Source: a virus
Length of the DNA stretch: 50,940 bases
Virus record (IMG/VR): IMGVR_UViG_3300010938_000006
Span: 64,001 to 114,940 of that record
Reading direction: 5' to 3' (one strand)
Shown here in pieces: positions 17,488-27,722 of this stretch. Under the pieces are notes generated by a model. It saw only the letters and a list, made by a program, of their open reading frames with translations. It made no database searches and was not told the origin of the DNA. The translations under genes were made by a program, and so were the position numbers. Position 1 is the stretch's first letter. Every line of letters begins with the position of its first letter.

Positions 17488-17900
17488 TGGCAAACATTAC
17501 TTCAAATGATGAAAGTTTAAAAATAAGGTTAGGTTCAGACCTAATGTTTCCTATTTCAGGGGATTTTAAGTCAGTAAGCGGATTAGACTTACTTCTTCAA
17601 GATATACAACAATTACTACTAACTATTCCCGGTGAACGAGTTAATAGACCAGATTTTGGATGTAATTTAAGAGATCAAGTCTGGGAAAATATGGATGCTG
17701 CAGAAGTTAATGGCGCTGGAGCAATAAGACAAGCTCTAGAGAATTTTGAACCTAGAATAACTATTCTAGATGTAAACAGCACTTCTAATTACAATACTGG
17801 ATTAATTACTTTTAATATTCAATTTATAGTTAACGACTCTGATAGATCAGTAAATTTAATTTTTCCCTTTAGAGTAGGAACAGCGTTATCATTCGCTTAA
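17487..17900 (+). CDS. Baseplate wedge protein (gp25/GPW-like)
   Basis: 137 residues. It has the gp25/gpW core: LLTIPGERVNRPDFGCNLRD, IRQALENFEPRITILDV with the conserved EPR, and a terminal strand (NLIFPFRVGTA). gp25 joins sheath and wedge and starts sheath polymerisation. It overlaps the previous gene by one base and precedes the gp6/J gene, as in most contractile systems. Confidence 0.92.
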   Translation: MANITSNDESLKIRLGSDLMFPISGDFKSVSGLDLLLQDIQQLLLTIPGERVNRPDFGCNLRDQVWENMDAAEVNGAGAIRQALENFEPRITILDVNSTSNYNTGLITFNIQFIVNDSDRSVNLIFPFRVGTALSFA

Positions 17901-17913
17901 TTAAGAGGAAATA

Positions 17914-20900
17914 ATGGCCAATACTACAAACAAAGATATTGATTATATAGTTAAAGACTTTAATTCTACTGTTGACGCTCTTGTTACGTTTGCAACAGTG
18001 AATTATGGTTCTGATACTAGTGCCAATAGACTTTGGACCAATTTCAACGTGGATTCTTTTTCACGAAATTGGCTAGAGATTGTTGCTTATGTGTCTGATC
18101 TTTTCTTCTTTTATTTTGATAATCAAGCTACTCAATCTTATTTGCAAACTGCTACTATCCGTAGCGCAATTAAGAATATAGCTGAGCAATTTGGATATAG
18201 TCCTGCTAGTGCTACTAGTGCTTCAGGTATAGCACAATTTACTATTAATGCTGCTGGGACTGTTCCTAGAGGCTTTAGAGTGAGGGCGACAAACGGTGAA
18301 GAGTTCTACCTTACTTCGGATATTGTTGCTGCTATTGCTGGTACTTATAGCGGTTCAATGCTACAAGGCGTTATCAAAACTGAACAATTTACTTCCCAAG
18401 GTCTTCAGAATGAGGAGTTTGACCTCATTGGACCAAATGTAATCAAAGATTTGACTAATTTAAATCCACTAGACATTACACCAAAAGTCACGGTAAACGG
18501 CAACGCCTATACTTTAGTTGATACGTTTATCAGAAATAATGGGACTGATACTGCAGCAATCTCAGACTCTTTAGGTAATATCGTAGGCGGTGGTGGTCGG
18601 GTATTTACTGTTAATGAACGTCCAGAAGGCACTCCATTTATTAGATTTGGTGATGGTATTTTTGGAAGAAAGCTCCAACCTGGAGAACTAATCAGTATTT
18701 CTTATCGTACTGGCGGCGGAACTGTCGGTAATATTGGTAAACAAACTCTCACTACTCTTGTTGATTCTAGTCCCATTGTTACGTCAGTTACAAATGATGC
18801 TGACTTTTCAGGTGGTGCTGATGAACAAACTATTGAGCAATTAAGAGAGCTTATTCCTGCTAGCTTGCGCACTCTAGAAAGAGCAGTAGCAGAACAAGAT
18901 TATTCTGATATTCTAATCGCTAATTTCCCACAAGTTTTAGCTGCATCTACAGAAATAAATAATGATGATCCTGCGGTGGACATCAATATTTATGTAGTGC
19001 CGTCAGCAAATACTATTACTAATATCAGCGATAATGCTGTATTAAAGAATACTCTTACTAATTTTATTGATAGGCGTAAAACTGTCACAGTACAATTCCA
19101 AATTTTAGATGCCTTTGGTGTAGATACCTTAGTATCTGTAGAAATTTTCTTAGATGATACTACTAGTAAAAGTACTGTACTCGAAACCGTTCAATCTTCT
19201 ATTGAAGACTTCTTTAGTTTAACTACTGGTGGAGTTAATGGGGCTGGTATAGGATTTGCAGAAAACGTCCTATTAAAAGATATATCAAATTTAGTAGAAT
19301 CAGTCTCTGGAGTCGAACGTTTTGAAATAAAACGATTGACTTATAGACCTCGTATAGAACAAGATATAGTAGAACTAGTTACTAGCTATAATAATAGCAA
19401 TGTTACAGTATTCCCTAATGTGTCTGAATCTGAATGGTTGGTTGGGGCAGCAGGAAACGTTTCAGAAAATCCTGGAGATATCTTATTTAGTAATAGCGGA
19501 CTAGTATCTTATACTTATACCAGTCTAACAGGTGTTGTTCAATATAGTACTTTTGTAAATTTATCTTCAGTAGCTCCTGGAGACTATTTTCAAGATGGGG
19601 CAGGGGCTCAATTTATAATTCTAGCCGTAGATAACAGCAACAATAATTTGACTTTAAATTCAGGACTCACGGTTAATACTACTGTTAACGATAGTACCGA
19701 TGGCTCTGTTGTAAACGGTTCCACTTCATATAAGTCTTTTAAAGTGTTTAAAAAGACCAATGCCGTGGCTACAAACCTATCAATTAATAGTATTACTGAT
19801 AACAATTTAGATCTTTCAGTAAAAACTGGTATAGGTGTTGCTATTGCTCCCAGAACACTATTAGATAACTCTAGTATTTTTATTCCTAGTGAATATGCTA
19901 CTGGAGAATTCTTCTTAGTAGACGGAGCTAGTAATATATGGACTATTTTGAGTAATGATAGCAATACTATCAATACTTCAATTACTGCAGTAAATGACGC
20001 ATCAGTAACTAGTATTACGGCAGGATCTTATAGAATTGTTAAAAACTTTAGTAATAAGCAGGTGATTTTCAATGATAGTATTTTCACTATTCAATACAAT
20101 AGTCATAATACCATATTTTCTACTGGAGCACAGTTTGGTAATATTGGCACTATTGGCGACCCATTTCAGTTAAGTGAAACTCAATCTAATATTGGAAATC
20201 TAGGAATTGATTTAGATCTAATTTCTTATGATTCTAGTACTGGAAGAATTAAGTTAAATGGTTCTCCAGACCTAGCTGGTGTCAGCGCTAAATGGGATCT
20301 AGTAGATTCTAATGGACAAATTTTTAACGTTGTGGGTATTGATAATAGAGCACAACCGTTTACTTTGTATGATATAGGAAACCAAAGCGATCAGTTTACT
20401 TTAACAGGAACTGGTTTAGGTTTACAAGCGGCACAAGGATTTCAAGTTCCAAGTACTGAAACTTATTCAGTAGTTAGTTTATGGCTAAAACGTGAAGGTA
20501 ATATTACTGGAAACGTCGTTGCTAATATAACTACTGATTCAGGTGGATTACCTAACTTGGGTGGTATTATTGCTACTTCAAATCCTATAGCAGTTTCTAC
20601 TATAAATAATTCATCTTTTGCAGAAGTTACTTTCTTTTTTACGACACCTCCTACTTTGACAGCTTCTACGCAATATCATTTAGTATTAAGTAGCGATGCA
20701 GCTTATTCAGCTTCTGAAGCAAGCGGCGTCACGGTATTCAGTAATACTGGATTAGTTGGGTTTACTTATAGTGCTATAACAGGAACTGTTCAATATGCTG
20801 CAGCAGTAAACTTATCTTCAGTACTACCTGGAAACTTCTTTCAAGATGGCGCAGGAAATTTATTTAGAATCTTGGCTGTGGATGATGCAGCAAATGTCTT

Positions 20901-21405
20901 AACTTTAGATGTAGGACTTTCTGTTAATAATACTGTTAATGATCCTTCTGATGCTTCTGTTCTTAAAAATGATAGGGTATTTATAGCGATCGATAATAGT
21001 GCTCCCTCTTATGCAAATGGGGGATTCTCTCAATATGACGGATCTACTTGGTTTGCAGTAGCAAATACAGACGCTGTATTCTCAGTAAAAGGCACAAAAA
21101 ATATTACTGTAAATAGTAATTTAACTCCTACTATAGAGCCTGGAGCAACATTATCAGAACGATATTATGATGATGATCAAGAGATATCGTTCGTACTAGG
21201 TGTGTCTGGAGGTTTAGTAACTTCTGCGACAGATGTTAATGCTTTAGGTAGAGGAACCGTATCAGGTAATCCAAATAGTGATGTAGATAATTTTGTATTT
21301 AGAACTTCTAGATACGCTGATGATATTGTCAATTTAAGGTTAAATGAAATACCTCAAATTGTTTCATCAGATATAAGCTTATCAATATTTGGTGGAGTAG
21401 ATTAA
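17914..21405 (+). CDS. Baseplate wedge protein (gp6/baseplate J-like) with long beta extension
   Basis: 1163 residues. Residues 1-500 are the J/gp6 part: FSRNWLEIVAYVSDLFFFYF, TATIRSAIKNIAEQFGYSPA, IRFGDGIFGRKLQPGELISI and ERAVAEQDYSDILIANFPQV. The rest is an added beta-rich region with two close copies of one domain (about 524-599 and 940-1017; VNLSSVxPGxxFQDGAG, AVDxxxNxLTLxxGL) and a more distant third (about 766-820). gp6 forms the iris around the hub; the extension may carry fibres or decorate the baseplate. Confidence 0.88.
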   Translation: MANTTNKDIDYIVKDFNSTVDALVTFATVNYGSDTSANRLWTNFNVDSFSRNWLEIVAYVSDLFFFYFDNQATQSYLQTATIRSAIKNIAEQFGYSPASATSASGIAQFTINAAGTVPRGFRVRATNGEEFYLTSDIVAAIAGTYSGSMLQGVIKTEQFTSQGLQNEEFDLIGPNVIKDLTNLNPLDITPKVTVNGNAYTLVDTFIRNNGTDTAAISDSLGNIVGGGGRVFTVNERPEGTPFIRFGDGIFGRKLQPGELISISYRTGGGTVGNIGKQTLTTLVDSSPIVTSVTNDADFSGGADEQTIEQLRELIPASLRTLERAVAEQDYSDILIANFPQVLAASTEINNDDPAVDINIYVVPSANTITNISDNAVLKNTLTNFIDRRKTVTVQFQILDAFGVDTLVSVEIFLDDTTSKSTVLETVQSSIEDFFSLTTGGVNGAGIGFAENVLLKDISNLVESVSGVERFEIKRLTYRPRIEQDIVELVTSYNNSNVTVFPNVSESEWLVGAAGNVSENPGDILFSNSGLVSYTYTSLTGVVQYSTFVNLSSVAPGDYFQDGAGAQFIILAVDNSNNNLTLNSGLTVNTTVNDSTDGSVVNGSTSYKSFKVFKKTNAVATNLSINSITDNNLDLSVKTGIGVAIAPRTLLDNSSIFIPSEYATGEFFLVDGASNIWTILSNDSNTINTSITAVNDASVTSITAGSYRIVKNFSNKQVIFNDSIFTIQYNSHNTIFSTGAQFGNIGTIGDPFQLSETQSNIGNLGIDLDLISYDSSTGRIKLNGSPDLAGVSAKWDLVDSNGQIFNVVGIDNRAQPFTLYDIGNQSDQFTLTGTGLGLQAAQGFQVPSTETYSVVSLWLKREGNITGNVVANITTDSGGLPNLGGIIATSNPIAVSTINNSSFAEVTFFFTTPPTLTASTQYHLVLSSDAAYSASEASGVTVFSNTGLVGFTYSAITGTVQYAAAVNLSSVLPGNFFQDGAGNLFRILAVDDAANVLTLDVGLSVNNTVNDPSDASVLKNDRVFIAIDNSAPSYANGGFSQYDGSTWFAVANTDAVFSVKGTKNITVNSNLTPTIEPGATLSERYYDDDQEISFVLGVSGGLVTSATDVNALGRGTVSGNPNSDVDNFVFRTSRYADDIVNLRLNEIPQIVSSDISLSIFGGVD

Positions 21406-23399
21406 TGGCTTTAATTAGGAATTTAACATCTTCCCCTTTTACTTCTAATCAAATTAGTTTAAATTGGGACCAACCCTCAGGATTTGGGTCAAGTGACGAT
21501 GAAATTATCGTTACTAGGACTATTACTCATTTTCCTATGGAGTTGTATAATACATCATTTCCTAATAAGGCAACTGACTCTAGACCTATAGAAATATTCA
21601 GAGGAAGGGTTATAACGGGTTTAGACGCAGGTACTGTCTCAGTGTCAATGAGCACTTTAACAGATACTTCAGCGGCTTTTCCTACTAACCCTTCTCTCAA
21701 GGGTAGATTACTACGAGATCAAAATAGTCAGGTATTCAAAATTTTAAGTAATACCTCTACTAGTATTACAGTAGAAACAGGTACTCCTGCTGTTGGAAAA
21801 TATGTAGTTTTAGCAGATTTTCCTTCAGAAGTACGTATTCAACAAAATTTTGAATTGGATATTAGAACTACAGCAAACTATAATTCTATTTCAAATTTAG
21901 TGGAAAATGTTGGCGGCATCCTACAAATAGTTAACTTTGATGCCAACGAACTAGATAATTTAATCTTTAGAGATGGTGCTGGAACTAGATTTATCATAAA
22001 GAATAATAACAATAGTACTATAAACTTCTACGAAAATTTCAACTTTAGAAATGAAAATTTAGTAACATTTACTTATAACACAGTAACTGGAGTTATACAG
22101 TTTGACAGCGCTGTTGATTTGAGTAATGTTTCTGCAGGAGATATCTTTAAAGATACTTCTAATAATAAATACGTTATTCTTACTGTTAGTGATGCTATGG
22201 ATTTTATAACCATAGCGGTAAATAAAAATGTGGACACTACTGCTCCTACTTTAAGTGAACATGGAGCTATAGTTGCTCCTGAAGTTCCTGTAGTTGGTTC
22301 AGGTATGGCTATTTTTAATAGTTATACTAATAGTCAGTTAAAACCATATATTGATACTTATAAAACAGAAGCGGAAGCCTCCTCAAGAACTGGTTCTGGT
22401 TTATTAGATGACACTTTTTATTACTACACAGGATTTATTAAAAAAGTAGGAGTTAATGTTGCACAAGCAGATTACGCTACCTACGATAGTGCTAGTTCAA
22501 CTCAAACAGTAGCTTTAAGTTTAAGAAATCGTCAATTTGGAGATTTACTTTATTCTTTATGGCCAAGTTTACATAGAGAATTAGATACTACAGAAGATTT
22601 ATATGATTTAATGCAAGTATTTGGATTTCAAATGAGTGAGATCCATTCTTTGATTGAAACTTATAAATTACAAAATACACACACAGTCTTTACAAATGCT
22701 TTAGAAGCTCTAGCAGATCAAACTGGACTACCTTCAGTTAGTTATGCTATTGGAGCAGATACTCTACGAAGAATATCAAATGATATGATTTCGGCGTGGA
22801 AACTTAAAGGTTCTAAAGAAGGTATTGCGTTATTTATTAGAATTATTACTACATGGGATGTTACAAATGGTACGGGAGATTCCAGTGGATCTATTGAAGA
22901 CTTCCTACCAAATATTGAAGCTCTACGATTTTTTAGCGCTAGTTTGGGAAGTTTAAATACTAGAATAACTCAAACCAGCCCTTTTGTAACCGGAGGAAGA
23001 TTTGCTAGATCTTTACCAGGAGTAGTAATTCCAGGATTCTTTTCTTTTAGAGAATTCGTTATAACCATTCCAAATGTTGCTCTTTATATTGGAGAAAGCA
23101 CTGCTTATACAGTTTCAAGTGATACTACTACGATGACTGATAGTGCTGCCAATTTTGGAACAGATGATAGTTTAGTTGGAAATTTCTTATTGCCCAATCA
23201 AGAAGAAGTAAATGATCTTTTTGAAATTGTAGCAAATACGGCTACTACAATCACGGTAAAAGGCACTATCATTAATAGAACGATAGGCGGAAATTATGCC
23301 GTATTATCTCCGCTAAATGCAAATAGATTCATAATTTTGAACCGATTATTGCCAGGTTATATCCCAGTTAAAACTCGTGCTGGGTTCATATTTACCTAA
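21405..23399 (+). CDS. Tail protein I (gpI)-like baseplate protein
   Basis: 664 residues. The N-terminus is fibronectin-III-like (SSPFTSNQISLNWDQPSGFG), followed by beta-domains related to those in the gp6/J protein (about 75-135 and 215-278). The core (about 365-480; FGDLLYSLWPSLHRELDTTE, LADQTGLPSV, LKGSKEGIALFIRIITTW) is the gpI pattern, which links the wedge to the fibres. A third beta-domain lies near 565-635. The start overlaps the gp6/J stop (TAATG). Confidence 0.75.
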   Translation: MALIRNLTSSPFTSNQISLNWDQPSGFGSSDDEIIVTRTITHFPMELYNTSFPNKATDSRPIEIFRGRVITGLDAGTVSVSMSTLTDTSAAFPTNPSLKGRLLRDQNSQVFKILSNTSTSITVETGTPAVGKYVVLADFPSEVRIQQNFELDIRTTANYNSISNLVENVGGILQIVNFDANELDNLIFRDGAGTRFIIKNNNNSTINFYENFNFRNENLVTFTYNTVTGVIQFDSAVDLSNVSAGDIFKDTSNNKYVILTVSDAMDFITIAVNKNVDTTAPTLSEHGAIVAPEVPVVGSGMAIFNSYTNSQLKPYIDTYKTEAEASSRTGSGLLDDTFYYYTGFIKKVGVNVAQADYATYDSASSTQTVALSLRNRQFGDLLYSLWPSLHRELDTTEDLYDLMQVFGFQMSEIHSLIETYKLQNTHTVFTNALEALADQTGLPSVSYAIGADTLRRISNDMISAWKLKGSKEGIALFIRIITTWDVTNGTGDSSGSIEDFLPNIEALRFFSASLGSLNTRITQTSPFVTGGRFARSLPGVVIPGFFSFREFVITIPNVALYIGESTAYTVSSDTTTMTDSAANFGTDDSLVGNFLLPNQEEVNDLFEIVANTATTITVKGTIINRTIGGNYAVLSPLNANRFIILNRLLPGYIPVKTRAGFIFT

Positions 23400-23414
23400 T
23401 AAAAGAGGGCGTTA

Positions 23415-25589
23415 ATGCTTAAGTTTAATACTATTCGTACCGCAAGATATCTACGAAGTCGATTCGTAGAGGGTAAATTCTTACTTGCGTCAGAAGGTAC
23501 TGACATTCAGCTTGAGATTATAGACTTACTTCGACGTACCATTAAATCAGATTTAGGTAATATCTTCATTGGGGACGCTTTTAAATTAGAACGTATTTCA
23601 GCTACACAAGTATTAGTAAGAAAAGGAGACGCTTGGTATGAAGGTCTTCCTTTTTCTATGCGTTCTAGTAAAGATGAACTAATTTCTGGCTCAGTTCTTA
23701 CTAACGGCATTTTACCTCCAGGAGTAACTATAACTGATTACTCTACTGGAGAAGGTAAGTTACTAACTTTTAGTATAGGTACTACTCCTGCCAATACGTA
23801 CAAAATAATCATAACTGCAAGTGAAGAAGCAGTTACTGATGTTCAAGATCCGTTTTTAAAGAATGTTACTATTACCGAGTCTACTGGCCAAAAGATTCGT
23901 TTAAACTACAAAATCAATGTAGTTTTAAATTCCATTCAAACCGAAACTCCTATTCCATATATGGGAGAAACTGGAGCTTATAACGCTGCCAATTTAATTA
24001 ATCAAGTTATGATTACTCCTACGGCTAGTGGAAATGGTGAATTGCTTGCTACCAATCTTATTGCTGGCTCAAGTATTGACGGTCGTGATTTAGAATTAGT
24101 TTTCAGAAATGATCCCGCTATTGGTGGTGGAAACCCCATGCCCATTACTACAGCACATCAAGAAGCTTTTTTTAATGGTAAGTTAATTGATAGTCGTGGC
24201 ACTGAGTATCATATTAATGCTATCTTTTTAGATGCAGATACTACTAAAACTGTTATTCGTATTGATAAAGAATTTGGTCAACCAGATCCTCAAATCATCA
24301 ATACTGTCCCTTTTTATATTAAGAAAAAGGATGTATATGTTGCTGATGATAGTTCTGGAGTGCCTAATGGATTCTTATTTCTACCTTTAGGAACAATTGA
24401 ATGGACTTCTAGTGGTATTACTCACAATTCTAAAGTAGTTGATAGTAGATCACGTATTGTTTTAGAAAAAGATTTTCAAAATATCTCTAATCAAAAATTT
24501 GATATTAAAGTTGTTTTAGGATCAGGAACAGTACGTTTTAATCAAAGTGGCAGCCCTTTAGCTTTAAATTGGACTGGACCTTTCCAATTAATTAATCCTC
24601 ATAGCTCTTTGATTCAAACTATTGCGTCAAATAATGTTCCAATGGTAGATCTAGGTTCATTAGCTTATGAAATGAATTTTTCTGGCGGAGCAATAGAACG
24701 TGGAAATCTTGCTGTTACAGTTTCTTCTGCTGGAGCTAATACAATTTTATCTGGATCTCCAGATTTATCTACAGTTAGATTAGGTAATGTTATTCAAGAC
24801 TCTGGCGGCAACGTAGCTGTTATAACAGCTATAAATGATATAACTGATACTTTAACTGTCAATCCTTCACTAGTATCTACAGGGGCAGCGGTAATTTATA
24901 AAGATTCTTTTGGTCCTGGTTACGTACCTTCAACCGAAAATACTTTTATTCTAGCTACTAGAAAAGGTAATTTCGTTTATGGGTCATTTCCTGTGGCCAC
25001 AACCGATTTTTCAAGCGATATACGTGGTATAGAAGCCGAACCTCTGCACGATAGAATAGGCACTTTAACTGATGTTATTGGTGATGAACAAGAAGATCGT
25101 TCATTATATATGCGTTCAGCCAACACTGTATCGTGGACTGGTGGAAACAGCTTTGTTTGGACAGCAGATATTCTAATTCAAATAATTAATACAAAAAGTG
25201 GTACTGTAACAGAACATTCAATACCTGCAGGTTCTTTTACCTTAATTGATGGTGAAAGTGTTTGGGTATCTATTAATAGAACCGCCGCATCAGAAGTTTT
25301 GACTTATAATAAGTCTTCGATCACTCCTATTCCTGCTCAATCACAAGCGAATAAAGATGTATTAGTTTTATTCCGTAGGGTAGGTTCTGATCTTCAAATC
25401 CCAATTTTAAAACAAATGATAGTGTCTCCTAATACAGCTTTTTACCTAGGAGCAGTAGCGGGTACGTCATTCGATCTAACGCAAATACTAACCTCATCAG
25501 AGCAAACCATGGTAATCAATGGAGTTGTTAGTAACGTTAAAACCGGCAGTGTTTTAATTAGTAATGACGGTAATATACTTTTAGCTTAA
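23415..25589 (+). CDS. Fibre-proximal baseplate/tail protein
   Basis: 724 residues, beta-rich. The N-terminal 100 residues (LKFNTIRTARYLRSRFVEGK) resemble proteins that attach fibres to the baseplate in large myoviruses. Residues about 430-492 contain the recurring beta-domain (ILSGSPDLSTVRLGNVIQDS), very like the one in the sheath. It lies between gpI and the fibre genes. No enzymatic motif is visible. Several CGT Arg codons in the first third suggest fair expression. Confidence 0.65.
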   Translation: MLKFNTIRTARYLRSRFVEGKFLLASEGTDIQLEIIDLLRRTIKSDLGNIFIGDAFKLERISATQVLVRKGDAWYEGLPFSMRSSKDELISGSVLTNGILPPGVTITDYSTGEGKLLTFSIGTTPANTYKIIITASEEAVTDVQDPFLKNVTITESTGQKIRLNYKINVVLNSIQTETPIPYMGETGAYNAANLINQVMITPTASGNGELLATNLIAGSSIDGRDLELVFRNDPAIGGGNPMPITTAHQEAFFNGKLIDSRGTEYHINAIFLDADTTKTVIRIDKEFGQPDPQIINTVPFYIKKKDVYVADDSSGVPNGFLFLPLGTIEWTSSGITHNSKVVDSRSRIVLEKDFQNISNQKFDIKVVLGSGTVRFNQSGSPLALNWTGPFQLINPHSSLIQTIASNNVPMVDLGSLAYEMNFSGGAIERGNLAVTVSSAGANTILSGSPDLSTVRLGNVIQDSGGNVAVITAINDITDTLTVNPSLVSTGAAVIYKDSFGPGYVPSTENTFILATRKGNFVYGSFPVATTDFSSDIRGIEAEPLHDRIGTLTDVIGDEQEDRSLYMRSANTVSWTGGNSFVWTADILIQIINTKSGTVTEHSIPAGSFTLIDGESVWVSINRTAASEVLTYNKSSITPIPAQSQANKDVLVLFRRVGSDLQIPILKQMIVSPNTAFYLGAVAGTSFDLTQILTSSEQTMVINGVVSNVKTGSVLISNDGNILLA

Positions 25590-25608
25590 TTTTTAAGGAG
25601 TTAACAAA

Positions 25609-27708
25609 ATGGCATTTCATAAAGATGAAGCGGGACTTAGTTTACACGCTTTACACGCCTTTACCTTTGCCACTGCTGTAGAACGAGTAGCCGGTACCGG
25701 ATACACTATCACAGCGGCAGATATCGGTAAAGTTGCTAAACAGACTGATGCTAATAGATTTTATCTACTAGTTAATAATAGCCCTCTTACTTGGAGCGAA
25801 GTGACTGCTCCAGGGGGTAGTGGTGGAATCAACTATATTTCTAATGATGGCGCTGAAGATAGTGCTGCTAGTTGGAGTGCTTATGCTGATGCTGCAGCCG
25901 CATCTCCTGATGATGGAACTGGTGGATTTCCTAATATCACTATTACTAGAACTACTTCCAATCCACTTCGTACTAATGCTTCATTTTTAATTACTAAAGA
26001 TGCTGTAGACCGTCAAGGTCAAGGTGTTTCTTTTGATTTTACTATTGATCGAGCTGATGAAGCTAAACCTTTATCTATTGAATTTGATTATGAACCTCTT
26101 TCTGGTTTTGTAGCTGGAAGCGATTCTACTAATTCTGATTTAGTTGTTTATATTTACGATTTAGATTATTCTACTTTAATTCAACCTGCTCCTTTTAAAC
26201 TAGTTGGTGGAGTTGGAGCGAAACATAAGTTTTTAGGAGAATTTCAATCTAGTGCAGCTTCTGGTGGAGCTAATGCTAGAAAATATCGTTTAATTCTTCA
26301 TATTGCTACTACAAACGCCGCTCCTTGGACGTTTAAGTTCGATGGAGTACGAGTTGGACCTAGAGTTACTAATTACGGAACTCCAATTACTGATTGGCAA
26401 ACCTATACTCCGGCTTTTACTGGATTTGGGACAGTATCAGTACATTCAATGCAATGGCGACGAGTTGGCGGGAATGTCGAAATTAAAGGAACATTTACTA
26501 CTGGAACGACTACTGGAGTTGAAGCAAGAGTTGGCCTTCCTTCAGGATTAACTACATCCGATACTTCAGTAATTTCATCAATACAAGTTTGCGGTAATTG
26601 GGCTTCAAGTGTGGCAGGTGCTGCAGGTTTAAGTATGCTCGTGGAACCTTCTAAAACCTATGTAACTTTTGGATCACAAAATGCTGGTAATGGAAGCATG
26701 TTTTCTATTACTGGATCACAAATTAATAGCAATAATGCTCTTTCAATTAAAGTAAGCGTTCCAATCGCTGGGTGGTCTTCTAATTTAGAAATGTCAAATG
26801 ACACTTCTACTACGATAGTGTCTGTAGAAGCATTTAAAACCTCAATCAATGGTACACAAAATGTTTCTCCGGGTCCAGCAGTAAAAATTATATTTGGGGG
26901 TACTAATCATGATACGCATTCTGGATGGTCTACTGTAAATAATAGATATACTATTCCAGTAGCAGGATTATACAGCTTTACTATTAATTTGTGCCTTTCA
27001 AATGCGGTTTCTAATGGTAACGTATCTGTCCTGTTACATAAAAATGGTTCTCCAATAAAACAAGCCCAAGCTGTAATACAAACGGCAGGAAATGCTGGAG
27101 CTAATCCTGTTTTTATTGATAAAGCTATGGCGGGAGATTACTATGAAGTATTTTTAGCCACCACTGCCACTGTAGATGTTTGTAGCGCAGCAACAGTAAC
27201 TGGCGGATCTACTTTTAGCGTAAAAAAAGTTTCTGGTCCTGCACAAATTGCTGCTTCAGAAATTGTTGTAGCAAGATATACCTCTGGTAATACTCAAACA
27301 ATAGTAGGTGCCGATGACTCTGCAGCAGCGATAAGAAATTATGAAACCAAAGTAATCGACACTCATAATGCTGTAACAACTGGAGAATCAGTGTGGAAAT
27401 TTACTGCTCCTGTTAGTGGTTTATATAGAGTTACGGCTCAAGGTGAGTCTGCCTCTGGTGGTGGCTGGGATACCACAGAAAAATGGGCTCTTAGATTATT
27501 TAAAAATAGTACGGCTTATTCATATTTAGGTATCGATTATTCAGAAGGAATACATACAAATAGGTTGTGTGCCGCTGGTACAGATATCGTTTCTCTAAAA
27601 GCTGGAGAATATATTGATATTAGAATTGAACAAACTTGTCAATCTTTATTAGGAACAGGCAATAATCACCAAGTTAATTACGTAAATATTGAAAAAATTA
27701 AACAATAA
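25609..27708 (+). CDS. Tail fibre protein with two C1q-like domains
   Basis: 699 residues. Order: an N-terminal segment with TAADIGKVAKQTDANRFYLL, a beta region (about 80-260), a fibre domain with QTYTPAFTGFGTVSVHSMQW, and two C-terminal jelly rolls (about 413-545 and 560-699) marked by YTIPVAGLYSF and FTAPVSGLYRV, the C1q signature. The C1q-type heads are probable receptor-binding parts. It is the first of three consecutive fibre genes. Confidence 0.8.
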   Translation: MAFHKDEAGLSLHALHAFTFATAVERVAGTGYTITAADIGKVAKQTDANRFYLLVNNSPLTWSEVTAPGGSGGINYISNDGAEDSAASWSAYADAAAASPDDGTGGFPNITITRTTSNPLRTNASFLITKDAVDRQGQGVSFDFTIDRADEAKPLSIEFDYEPLSGFVAGSDSTNSDLVVYIYDLDYSTLIQPAPFKLVGGVGAKHKFLGEFQSSAASGGANARKYRLILHIATTNAAPWTFKFDGVRVGPRVTNYGTPITDWQTYTPAFTGFGTVSVHSMQWRRVGGNVEIKGTFTTGTTTGVEARVGLPSGLTTSDTSVISSIQVCGNWASSVAGAAGLSMLVEPSKTYVTFGSQNAGNGSMFSITGSQINSNNALSIKVSVPIAGWSSNLEMSNDTSTTIVSVEAFKTSINGTQNVSPGPAVKIIFGGTNHDTHSGWSTVNNRYTIPVAGLYSFTINLCLSNAVSNGNVSVLLHKNGSPIKQAQAVIQTAGNAGANPVFIDKAMAGDYYEVFLATTATVDVCSAATVTGGSTFSVKKVSGPAQIAASEIVVARYTSGNTQTIVGADDSAAAIRNYETKVIDTHNAVTTGESVWKFTAPVSGLYRVTAQGESASGGGWDTTEKWALRLFKNSTAYSYLGIDYSEGIHTNRLCAAGTDIVSLKAGEYIDIRIEQTCQSLLGTGNNHQVNYVNIEKIKQ

Positions 27709-27722
27709 CTTTGGAGTAACCA

